In this document: piece by piece, positions 32,351 to 39,641 of the stretch
How positions within the stretch are numbered: the stretch's first letter is position 1
How the letters are laid out: every line of letters starts with the position of its first letter
NCBI GenBank assembly: GCA_035626235.1
Contig: DASPOB010000075.1
Location: forward strand, 26,777-90,776
Length of the DNA stretch: 64,000 bases
DNA from: DATFYP01 sp035626235
Lineage (GTDB): Archaea; Thermoproteota; Nitrososphaeria; Nitrososphaerales; Gagatemarchaeaceae
Direction: 5' to 3'
Notes under the pieces: model-generated
Told to the model about the DNA's origin: nothing
What the model saw: the letters and a program-made list of their open reading frames with translations, nothing else
Databases searched by the model: none
Position numbers and translations under genes: made by a program

Positions 32351-33355
32351 ATGTTGCGGAATAGACTAAAGATAGTACTGTCGATTGTCGCCATCGTTCT
32401 AGTGACGACTTCTGGATATGGAATGCAAGTGTCATCGGCATCTACCCAACAGAGTGTCTCAAACTGGCAGTCAGCAATGGAGGACACCAGTGCCCCCGGA
32501 CAGGGATGCTTCCGAACGACCTTTCCAAGCACAACATGGGAGTCTGTTGCATGCGAAACCAATGCCACTCTCCCTGTAACGTTCATCCCGCTCGTCGGAA
32601 ACGGGGCTATCGGTAATGACGAGATCGCCTACATAGCAGGTCTTGCAATTGGAGACACGAGCGCGGAATTCCTATCTATGATAGGGTTCTCCAAAGAGAT
32701 TGACAATCTGCATGGAAGCAATTACTTCTCGTTGCAGATAAACACCAATACCTTCACCTGTAACACAACAGATACTGGCGGGATAAGCGCGGACTGCTGG
32801 GAACAGTTCGTGTATCAGAATAACCCAGGCAGCAACCAAGGCATGTACTACATCGAGTACGCCCTCATTGGATACTACACCACGAACGGCAAATGTCCAA
32901 GCTCCTATCCCGCAGGGGGAAGTACTTGGCAGAACATCGGCGGGACATGCTACGCCAACACTCAAATTCAAGCCACCTCTTTGCAGCAAGCCTCGAATCT
33001 TACCAACCTTGGATTGGGAGGCGAGTCAGACCTGTCAAATAGTGGCCAAGACAGCGTCATTTTCTGCGTGTCCAGCACATGTTATCAGTACAATGAAGTG
33101 GACACTGTACTAGACCTGTACAATAGCAACTGGACTCACTCTGAATGGAATGTGTTTGGAATTGGAGGCCAATCCGAAGCCAATTTCAATACCGGAGTGA
33201 CTCTGACCCCTATTGAAAACATCTACAATCCAAGCAATGTTAAGCAAAACCCGAGCTGCCAGACGATCGCTGGCTACACGGGTGAAACCAATAACCTATG
33301 GCTGGGAACCTGCACTGTATCCGGAAAACAAATGAGCTGGACAGAATCTGATTGA
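32351..33355 (+). CDS. Secreted Asn/Ser/Thr/Cys-rich protein, unknown
   Basis: The 334-residue protein has a clear signal peptide (MLRNRLKIVLSIVAIVLVTTSGYG). The mature part is rich in Asn, Ser, Thr, Gly and aromatic residues, with about nine Cys (for example GQGCFRTTF, SVACETN, TFTCNTT, ADCWEQF, FCVSSTCYQY), suggesting a disulphide-linked beta fold outside the cell. Many N-x-S/T sites are present. No catalytic motif is recognised; an eqolisin-like peptidase or a binding protein are guesses only. Visibly A/T-richer than the neighbours. Confidence 0.8.
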   Translation: MLRNRLKIVLSIVAIVLVTTSGYGMQVSSASTQQSVSNWQSAMEDTSAPGQGCFRTTFPSTTWESVACETNATLPVTFIPLVGNGAIGNDEIAYIAGLAIGDTSAEFLSMIGFSKEIDNLHGSNYFSLQINTNTFTCNTTDTGGISADCWEQFVYQNNPGSNQGMYYIEYALIGYYTTNGKCPSSYPAGGSTWQNIGGTCYANTQIQATSLQQASNLTNLGLGGESDLSNSGQDSVIFCVSSTCYQYNEVDTVLDLYNSNWTHSEWNVFGIGGQSEANFNTGVTLTPIENIYNPSNVKQNPSCQTIAGYTGETNNLWLGTCTVSGKQMSWTESD

Positions 33356-33733
33356 CGCAATTGAATCCACGCAAGGCAAGCTAATTGCTACGCCCCCCAT
33401 CCGAGTAAAGATGAACTAGACCACCATTCAGTTGACTAGTGTCCTGGCTCAGGACATTTGAGGTTCTGACCCAGGTTTGGCTTACTGAGGTTCGACCATA
33501 TTGGGGTTCGACTTGAATTTGGCCGAATACTTACGGTCCGCATCCGTATGGGGGCTAATCCCCCCCGGTCCACTTTGAAATAACTCAGAATAAGCTTTGT
33601 TTGTCTGGATTAACCTGATTTGGACTATTTCATGCAATTTGCCCCCTCCGATTCCCTACGCAGTTAATTCATTCTCCAACTTCTCGCAAAGCGATAAATC
33701 ATCAGAGCAACCTGTCTACGCAAGGGACACGAG
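33356..33733. other. Intergenic region holding a tRNA-end repeat
   Basis: No gene is seen. It contains copy 2 of the tRNA 3'-end repeat at 33547-33603 and several short GGTTCGAC words (for example near 33489 and 33505). A CGATAAATC box near 33689 may serve the cyclase gene. Confidence 0.6.
33547..33603 (+). repeat. tRNA 3'-end/flank repeat, copy 2
   Basis: It reads ATGGGGGCTAATCCCCCCC followed by GGTCCACTTTGAAATAACTC. The T-stem arms and acceptor 3' strand match the intact tRNA, but the T loop has become CTAAT. The flank after the tRNA end also matches copy 1. No 5' tRNA half is present, so it is not a functional tRNA. Confidence 0.75.
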
Positions 33734-35689
33734 TTGTCAAGCGGCGAGCGAAGACTCGCGGCGATAATGTACACGGACATGGTCGGATATACTGCAATGA
33801 CACAGTCGAACGAAGCTCAGGCGATGGAGGTGCTTGATCGCCACAACAGACTGCTGCGACCGTTCTTCCCGAGGTTCCATGGCAGGGAGGTCAAGGCAAT
33901 CGGGGACTCTTTTCTCGTGGAGTTCGAGAGCGCCCTCGACGCCCTGAAGTGCGCCTCAGAAATCCAGTCGTATCTTCACGACTACAACGTGTCCTCGAAA
34001 GTGGAGTGGAGAATCAAGCTGAGGATTGGCATTCACCTTGGAGATGTCATCCACCAGGGAGGTGATGTTCTTGGTGATGCTGTCAACATAGCATCGAGAA
34101 TCTACCCACTGGCGGAACCTGGAGGAGTCTGCATCTCTGAGGAAGTGCAAAGACAGGTCAGGAACAAGTCAGACCTTCGATTCGTTTCGCTCGGAGAAAA
34201 GTCGCTGAAGAACGTAAGTACTCCTGTCGAGGTTTATATGGTGCAGATGGCGTGGGAGCAATCGACCCCGACGGTAGCAAGTTCATACCCTGCTAATAGA
34301 CTTGCAATCCTTCCCTTCACCAGCTTCAGTTCGAACCCAGACGATGCTTACTTCGCAGACGGCATGACCGAGGAGATAATCTCAACAGTATCTGGGATTG
34401 GCGGGCTTGGAGTCATCTCTCGCACGTCGGTCATGCGCTACAAAGGGACCAACAAGAGCGTCAAGGAAATTGGCAAGGAGCTGGAAGTCGGTTCTGTTCT
34501 CGAAGGTAGCTTCAGGAAGGCTGGGAACAAGATACGGGTGACAGCTCAACTCATCAAGGTGGCTGACGACCAGCATCTCTGGGCGCAGAGCTATGACAGG
34601 AACCTGGACGACATCTTCGAGGTCCAGAGCGATGTGGCGAAGCAAGTGGCAGAGGCGCTCCGGGTTAGAATCCTCTCGCAGGAGAAGGAACGGATTGAGA
34701 AGAAGCCCACTGAGAACACGGTCGCCTACACACTCTATCTGAAGGGGAGGAACTTCTTCAATCTGAGGTACCTGCATAGCGCGGGCGAGTCGAAGGAGAA
34801 CGTCAAGATCGCCCTCGGATGTTTCGAGCAGGCGATAGCCGAGGACCCACGCTTCGCCCTTGGATACGTGGGACAGGCGGGCTGCTATGACGTACTTGCC
34901 AATACATACGAGGTCGAGCGCCAAGCCAACCTGAAGAGACGCGAGGAGTCGGTGGCCAAGGCCCTTGAGCTTGATCCGGAGCTTGCCGAAGCACACGCGT
35001 CAAGGGGGTTCGCGCTCGAATCGGTCAAGGATGCAGAGCCTGAGTTGAAGAAGGCAATTGAACTGAAGCCGAGCTATGCGGTGGCCCATGCTTGGTATTA
35101 CCAGCTGCTACTCGCTGACCTCAGGTGGGAAGAAGCAATCGCGCAGATAGAGAAGGCCCTCGAGCTTGACCCTCTGTCGCCACAATACAATCTATGGCAT
35201 GCGTCGTACTATTACTTCAGAAGAGACTATGGGAGGGCGCTGGAGCTGTTCAGAAGGGCCATCGAGCTGGGGTTGTCGGGAGCGTTCTTCTCTGTTGCTG
35301 ATACTTACGGCAGAATGAAGATGCTCGACGACATGAGGCGCGAGTTCGCTGCCTGGGTGAAGCTCCAGCAGGGATCTCTGCCCTATGCCAGGGCACTTGC
35401 CGACTTCTACACGGCATATTATGAAAACGACAGTCAGACATGCAGAAGTCTCATCCCCGGGTTGGAGGCATACTTTGGGAAGGAGATGGGGATCAGTGCA
35501 CTACAAATCGCGTGCGCCTACTTCTGCGTGGGCGAGAACGACAAGGGATTCGAATGGCTGGAACGCTCTTACTCGAGGAAAGAAGGCGCTCTCTCGTGGA
35601 TGCAGGTTTGGTGGGAACTGGACGGCGTCCGGGCTGATTGGAGGTACGTCGACCTCCTGAAAAGGTTCGGTCTGTCACAAGTTAAGTAG
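33734..35689 (+). CDS. Class III nucleotidyl cyclase-TolB-TPR protein, second paralogue
   Basis: It has the same architecture as the gene at 8765-10699: cyclase domain (YTDMVGYTAM and IGDSFLVEF with the metal Asp residues, GDAVNIASRI with Asn/Arg), TolB-like domain (RLAILPFTSFS...YFADGMTEEIISTVS...GSVLEGSFRKAGNKIRVTAQL) and a long TPR region (for example AEAHASRGFALESVKDAEPELKKAIELKPSYAVAHAW). The TTG start gives M-SSGERRLAAIMYTD, equal in length to the other copy. 651 residues. It is the only cargo gene in the second unit between tRNA-end repeats, so it may have been carried in by transfer. Confidence 0.9.
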   Translation: MSSGERRLAAIMYTDMVGYTAMTQSNEAQAMEVLDRHNRLLRPFFPRFHGREVKAIGDSFLVEFESALDALKCASEIQSYLHDYNVSSKVEWRIKLRIGIHLGDVIHQGGDVLGDAVNIASRIYPLAEPGGVCISEEVQRQVRNKSDLRFVSLGEKSLKNVSTPVEVYMVQMAWEQSTPTVASSYPANRLAILPFTSFSSNPDDAYFADGMTEEIISTVSGIGGLGVISRTSVMRYKGTNKSVKEIGKELEVGSVLEGSFRKAGNKIRVTAQLIKVADDQHLWAQSYDRNLDDIFEVQSDVAKQVAEALRVRILSQEKERIEKKPTENTVAYTLYLKGRNFFNLRYLHSAGESKENVKIALGCFEQAIAEDPRFALGYVGQAGCYDVLANTYEVERQANLKRREESVAKALELDPELAEAHASRGFALESVKDAEPELKKAIELKPSYAVAHAWYYQLLLADLRWEEAIAQIEKALELDPLSPQYNLWHASYYYFRRDYGRALELFRRAIELGLSGAFFSVADTYGRMKMLDDMRREFAAWVKLQQGSLPYARALADFYTAYYENDSQTCRSLIPGLEAYFGKEMGISALQIACAYFCVGENDKGFEWLERSYSRKEGALSWMQVWWELDGVRADWRYVDLLKRFGLSQVK

Positions 35690-36028
35690 TTGACTGAAAC
35701 CGTCTAGTGAACCCATCCGAGGGAGGGCCCTGAGTCCTAATCCGCTCCTCTGCTCTTGACGTTCCGCCCCCATATGGGGGCTAATCCCCCCCCGGTCCAC
35801 TTTGAAACAGCTTAGAACGGACTCCGTTAGATTAGACCTGCCAGATGCAGGCTCCTGGGCGAACGTGCGCATTGATTTGAGCTTCTTGTAACACCCGTCC
35901 TGATAGCAACCATGTTAGTCCATCATGATGAAGAACGACCTGACGAGTCCCGATTCGCATAGCTGGGGCGCAGGGCAACGGCAATTGCCCCGGACTCACT
36001 TACATGGAATTCCTTTTCGACAGAGCCC
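35690..36028. other. Intergenic region holding a tRNA-end repeat
   Basis: No convincing gene. It contains copy 3 of the tRNA-end repeat. Short frames after 35925 read antisense to the small charged-protein gene that follows. Confidence 0.55.
35773..35830 (+). repeat. tRNA 3'-end/flank repeat, copy 3
   Basis: It reads ATGGGGGCTAATCCCCCCCC then GGTCCACTTTGAAACAGCTT. It shares the altered CTAAT loop and the ACTTTG flank with copy 2, so these two are closer to each other than to the intact tRNA. It marks the right end of the cyclase unit. Confidence 0.75.
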
Positions 36029-36175
36029 CTACCGTTTCGACCTGTTGCTTTCTCGTTCGGCAGACTTGCGGAGTCGGTTCAACTCAGCAATCTTCTCCCT
36101 GTACTCCTTTTTCTTCTTCCTGTTTCCCTGTATGCGTGCCTGGTCGTATAACTTCCTCAGTTTCTCTTCTTCCAT
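36029..36175 (-). CDS. Very small charged coiled-coil protein
   Basis: A 48-residue frame: MEEEKLRKLYDQARIQGNRK at the start, then KEYREKIAELNRLRKSAERE. It is highly charged and helical with heptad-like Leu/Ile spacing. A TTTAAA element near 36222 on the same strand could be a TATA box with a short leader. The opposite frame encodes a phenylalanine-rich stretch that looks like a shadow. No family recognised. Confidence 0.45.
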   Translation of the reverse strand: MEEEKLRKLYDQARIQGNRKKKKEYREKIAELNRLRKSAERESNRSKR

Positions 36176-36532
36176 GGCGTAATCTGACAAACCCGGGAAA
36201 TGGTGACGCAGCGTCTAGTTATGGCTTTAAACCTGAGCCCAAGGCACTCGAACACGCGGCTTCATCAGTCAATCTTCGCTATTTTCTCGCCGCTCGATTT
36301 GTCCCGGCCATCCTTCTCCCTTGTCATGCTGTTTCTCATCAGGACGGCATCACGCTACAAGAGGTGGAACAGACGCGGGGGCTCCATGGTGCGTATCGAC
36401 CCGCGAGGGCCCCAAAGGGTCATTGGTCATGTCCGCCCGCTGAGTCGGAACAGTCACAATTGCGTTCCTTTAATTAGGTCTCCAAGAACCGTTAGCCACC
36501 GGATCGAACAGCGGTAGGATGTGTGAAAGCAT
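36176..36532. other. Intergenic region before the TRAM gene
   Basis: A plus-strand frame of 105 codons (36200-36517) has no family resemblance and contains the TRAM gene's promoter (CTTTAATTAG, about 36468-36477), so I do not call it. Nothing else is seen. Confidence 0.5.
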
Positions 36533-36838
36533 ATGAGTTTCGGACAGCGCGGAGGATACGGAAACCGAGGAGGGTTTAGGAGGGGTTCCGGTTCCTTCAA
36601 CAAGCCAGTCGAGGTCGGCAAGGAGTACAACGTCAGTATCTCTGAAATCAGCAGACGTGGCGATGGCATCGCCAAGATCGACGGATTTGTGGTCTTCGTC
36701 CCTGGGGCGAAGCAAGGCCAGAACGTAAGGATAAAGGTCACACAAGTCTCGGAGAGGTTCGCCTCTGGACAGGTCGTTCAGAGTTCTGAAGGTACTGCGT
36801 CATCGGCCTCTGGGTCAGCGGAGAAGACCGTCGACTAA
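36533..36838 (+). CDS. TRAM domain RNA-binding protein
   Basis: The 101-residue protein has a Gly/Arg-rich N-terminal tail (GQRGGYGNRGGFRRGSG) and one TRAM domain at about residues 25-82 (VEVGKEYNVSISEISRRGDGIAKIDGFVVFVPGAKQGQNVRIKVTQV). Stand-alone archaeal TRAM proteins bind RNA and can act as cold-shock-like chaperones. The C-terminus is a Ser-rich tail. A TATA-like TTTAATTAG lies about 60 bases upstream. Confidence 0.92.
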   Translation: MSFGQRGGYGNRGGFRRGSGSFNKPVEVGKEYNVSISEISRRGDGIAKIDGFVVFVPGAKQGQNVRIKVTQVSERFASGQVVQSSEGTASSASGSAEKTVD

Positions 36839-36925
36839 TCGGCAGGAGTCCACGACGCGTTAGAGTTGGTTGATCAAGAAAAAGATCAACCACTCAACTT
36901 CTATTGTCAGTCATCGCGACTGCCT

Positions 36926-37864
36926 TCAAATTCCGAGGGCCTGTCTGAGTCCTTTGTACCTGTTCCTGATAGTAACCTCGGTCACTCTCGCGGCCTCCGC
37001 AACATCCTTCTGTGTCTTCTGTTCGCCTTCCAAAGTGCAGGCTACATAGAGAGCCGAAGCCGCCAGACCCATCGGGTCCTTGCCAGCGGATATCCTGGCT
37101 GCCTGCGCCATTCGCAGTATTTCCCGAGCTCTTCTCTGCGTCTTTTCCGACAACTCTGCCCGTGACGCGATTCCCGAAATGCACCGTGCAGGGTCCGCGA
37201 CCGGCATCCGAAACTCCATCTCCCTATGAAGCAACCTGTAGGACCTCGCAAGGTCCTTCTTCTTGACGTTGCTTACCACGGCGACGTCCTTCAAAGTCCT
37301 GGGAATCTGCCCATCGCGACAGGCGGCATATAATGACGCGGCGATGATCGAAGTGATTGACCTTCCTCTCACCAGATTCCTTTCGAGGGCCTTGCGGTAG
37401 AAGTAGGCCGCTCTTTCCGTCACCGCCTCTGAAACCACGAGCTTGTCTGAGAGTCTCCTTAACTCGGAGAAGGCCTGTCTCAGGTTCCTGTCTGTAGACT
37501 CGTGGACCTGGCTCCTCCTATCCCAGGTTCTCAGTCTCTCGACGGTAGACTTCATCGACCCTGACAGCGACCTTCCTGAAGCGTCCTTGTTGGCGACCCC
37601 TATTACTGTGGCAAGTCCCATGTCATGCTGCGCGATCGAAGTGGGGATGCCAGTCCTACTGCGGTCATCCTTTCCATCCTCGGAGAATCGTCTCCATTCA
37701 GGCCCCGTTTCGATTATCTTCTCCTTCAGCACCATGCCGCAGTTGCTACAACAGAGCTCCCCTCCAGTCCCGTCCGTCACGATTAGGCTCTTCCCGCATT
37801 TGGGGCACCTGTCAAGGGTCCTCTCCTGCTTCAGAAGCCTCGAGTAGTTCGTTTCGTCAGGTAT
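36926..37864 (-). CDS. Transcription initiation factor B (TFB), apparent AUA start
   Basis: TFB bridges TBP and RNA polymerase at archaeal promoters. The zinc ribbon has CPKC...CSNC; the B-reader/linker contains EWRRFSEDGKDDRSRTG; two cyclin repeats follow (about 100-200: ITSIIAASLYAACRDGQIPRTLKDVA; about 205-300: PMGLAASALYVACTLEGEQKTQKDVAEAARVTEVTIRNRYKGL). The first canonical start is a GTG at 37780, inside the zinc ribbon after its first two Cys. Upstream in frame the only suitable codon is ATA at 37864-37862, placed 9 bases after a perfect GGAGGTGA. I annotate that start, giving about 312 residues. Confidence 0.88.
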   Translation of the reverse strand: MPDETNYSRLLKQERTLDRCPKCGKSLIVTDGTGGELCCSNCGMVLKEKIIETGPEWRRFSEDGKDDRSRTGIPTSIAQHDMGLATVIGVANKDASGRSLSGSMKSTVERLRTWDRRSQVHESTDRNLRQAFSELRRLSDKLVVSEAVTERAAYFYRKALERNLVRGRSITSIIAASLYAACRDGQIPRTLKDVAVVSNVKKKDLARSYRLLHREMEFRMPVADPARCISGIASRAELSEKTQRRAREILRMAQAARISAGKDPMGLAASALYVACTLEGEQKTQKDVAEAARVTEVTIRNRYKGLRQALGI

Positions 37865-37870
37865 TTCCCC

Positions 37871-38059
37871 TCACCTCCTGAAACTCGAACCCCGGGATCT
37901 GTCTTCTTCAGGCATTCCTCTCACCTTTTGCCAGCGGGCGTCCGGTAGAGACGGCTCGTCACCCACATCTTGACGACTTCCAGCCGGCGACCGCGGCGGC
38001 AGGAGCTTCTCCAAGGTATCACCGTCGCCTCGAGCTTCTCCGGAGCCGCTCTTCGTCAT
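37871..38059 (-). CDS. Possible leader peptide gene upstream of tfb
   Basis: A 62-codon frame whose TGA stop lies inside the GGAGGTGA just before tfb. The product is hydrophilic and rich in Ser, Arg and Gly (ends MPEEDRSRGSSFRR). A TGGTAAACC element about 30 bases before its ATG may be the promoter box. If translated, it would couple ribosomes to the tfb start. No family recognised; coding is uncertain. Confidence 0.3.
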   Translation of the reverse strand: MTKSGSGEARGDGDTLEKLLPPRSPAGSRQDVGDEPSLPDARWQKVRGMPEEDRSRGSSFRR

Positions 38060-38207
38060 TCATCTGCATACAGACGGGAAACACAGGTTTACCACTCGTT
38101 TCACCGGCGATCAGCATTATTCCGTGGGCGACGCACCGCTCATCCTGGGTCCGGTTCACGGTGCCTTCCATCGCTCCTCTCTATTAAGGATGGACAAAGG
38201 CTTTAGT

Positions 38208-38639
38208 GTGCGTGAAAGGCCACAGCTCACGATGAACCCAGCAGGAAACGCGGGTCAGACCAGGCTCCAGGAGATATTCGACTCGTTCAACGCAGCCTGG
38301 ATGAAGTACTGGGAATCCTGCATCGCCCTGCAGAACCAGCTGAACGAGAGTCTCCGAGCGGCCAGGGAAGTACAGTGGCTCGCTGCAACTGACCCGTCGA
38401 AGCTCGGCGAAGTCAACCGGCTGCAGAGAGAGCTCTTCGCAAGCATGCCTCGCAGGCTGGACTACACGCCGCTCGGCCAGGTTTCGCAAGACCTTGACAG
38501 CGCGCCCAGCAAGATCGGGGAACTCGAAGCTGCGCTTTCATCCGAAGAGGAATCGTGTAAGAGGCTAGAAGCGGGCATCGCCATCTTGAAAACTGAAGCC
38601 AGGGCCATGAAGGAAGGGCTTCGGGCTTCTCGACGGTGA
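38208..38639 (+). CDS. Coiled-coil protein, unknown
   Basis: A 143-residue, nearly all-helical protein: TRLQEIFDSFNAAWMKYWESCIALQNQLNESLRAAREVQ and IGELEAALSSEEESCKRLEAGIAILKTEARAMKEGL have heptad patterns. A CTATTAAG box at 38181-38188 is about 24 bases before the GTG chosen; longer frames from 38124 or 38190 include or abut the box. It is followed by another coiled-coil gene on the same strand and may form a complex with it. Confidence 0.6.
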   Translation: MRERPQLTMNPAGNAGQTRLQEIFDSFNAAWMKYWESCIALQNQLNESLRAAREVQWLAATDPSKLGEVNRLQRELFASMPRRLDYTPLGQVSQDLDSAPSKIGELEAALSSEEESCKRLEAGIAILKTEARAMKEGLRASRR

Positions 38640-38697
38640 GGGTCTTGTCCGCTCGAGATTTCCGGGTTCTCCCGTCGGGAACCGCGGTGGTGACGCG

Positions 38698-38955
38698 TTG
38701 AGCGCGGAAGAGTTCGCCAGGCTGAAGCATGATATAGAATCAAGACAAGTGGAGGTTGACAGAGCCTTCGCGCGGCTCGACGACTTTGACCATGAGCACA
38801 ATGGGGAGGCGGATTCGGACTCCTCAGCCAAGTCGTTCAGTGGGCAGGCTAAGGAGAGACTCGCACTCCTTGAGCATCTCATGGAGGCGATGTCGAAGCT
38901 GAATGCCTCATACAAGACCTATGTCGAATTGCTGGAAAAGAAAGTCGGCTTCTGA
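38698..38955 (+). CDS. Small coiled-coil protein, unknown
   Basis: An 85-residue helical protein beginning at TTG (M-SAEEFARLKHDIESRQVEVDRAF). The second half, KERLALLEHLMEAMSKLNASYKTYVELLEKKVGF, has a regular heptad. It lies 58 bases after the other coiled-coil gene and is probably co-transcribed. No family recognised. Confidence 0.6.
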   Translation: MSAEEFARLKHDIESRQVEVDRAFARLDDFDHEHNGEADSDSSAKSFSGQAKERLALLEHLMEAMSKLNASYKTYVELLEKKVGF

Positions 38956-39041
38956 GCAGAGGCAACTGACTGCCAGTCCACCAAAGATTCCTGCGCCGCC
39001 GCGCGGGAGCTGTGCAATCCCGCCCTATTGCAACTTGGCGG

Positions 39042-39548
39042 TCAAGATTGAGATGCGCGCCCCGATGGTCCTCGGAGCCAGGGGGGGTTGTGGGAGCCTA
39101 TGACGTATACGATTACTCTTTGACCGTGGCGGCCCTCTTTGAAAACGCGATATTCCGTGGGGCGCCACCCGGGAATCCCGAAGTCATGCGAGACTACCAC
39201 GGAGCCTTCACGGAGTTCGTTTATGAGTTTCTGCTTCAGCCTCGCGTTCTCGCTCGCGGTTTGGTACAGTGTCACGACGCTGGCCTCGGATATGTCCACG
39301 TCGTCATAGTTCGCGTTGATTATTACGGCATTCCGGAGATGCCGCGTCCTACTGAGTGCCACCGCACAGAGCTTCTGGTTCTGCTCAATACCAACTGCCT
39401 TCTTGGCTTTGTAATTCCGCGCCGCCGCTATCACGATCTCCCCATCCCCGCACCCCAAGTCGTAGAGGATGGACCCTGAATTCACTCCAGCTAGGGCGAG
39501 CATTTTCTCGATTACAGTTGGAGGCGTCGGGTAGAAGGGTGCGCCCAA
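39042..39548 (-). CDS. aKMT-like protein lysine methyltransferase
   Basis: The 168-residue protein follows the Sulfolobus aKMT pattern: PFYPTPPTVIEKMLALA, SAM motif LYDLGCGDGEIVIAAA, KKAVGIEQNQKL, VDISEASVVTLYQTASENARLKQKLINEL, GSVVVSHDFGIPGWRP and the final VIVYVIGSH. aKMT methylates many surface lysines of proteins, including chromatin proteins. The TTG start lies about 31 bases from CCTTAACTC, a possible TATA box. The C-terminal about 15 residues are extra. Confidence 0.87.
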   Translation of the reverse strand: MGAPFYPTPPTVIEKMLALAGVNSGSILYDLGCGDGEIVIAAARNYKAKKAVGIEQNQKLCAVALSRTRHLRNAVIINANYDDVDISEASVVTLYQTASENARLKQKLINELREGSVVVSHDFGIPGWRPTEYRVFKEGRHGQRVIVYVIGSHNPPWLRGPSGRASQS

Positions 39549-39641
39549 CGGTTTTCGAGAAGCCCAGACGGTGAGTTAAGGATGTCTGCCTCCAACACGA
39601 TGGCCACAAATTGACATCTTCTCGGCCAAGTGTTGGCTCTG

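Noticed and set aside
33441..33545. Repeated GGTTCGAC words suggesting a short repeat array
   Set aside because: Only a few copies with irregular spacing; not a CRISPR or ordered array.
36200..36517. 105-codon plus-strand frame before the TRAM gene
   Set aside because: No family resemblance, low-quality composition, and it contains the TRAM promoter.
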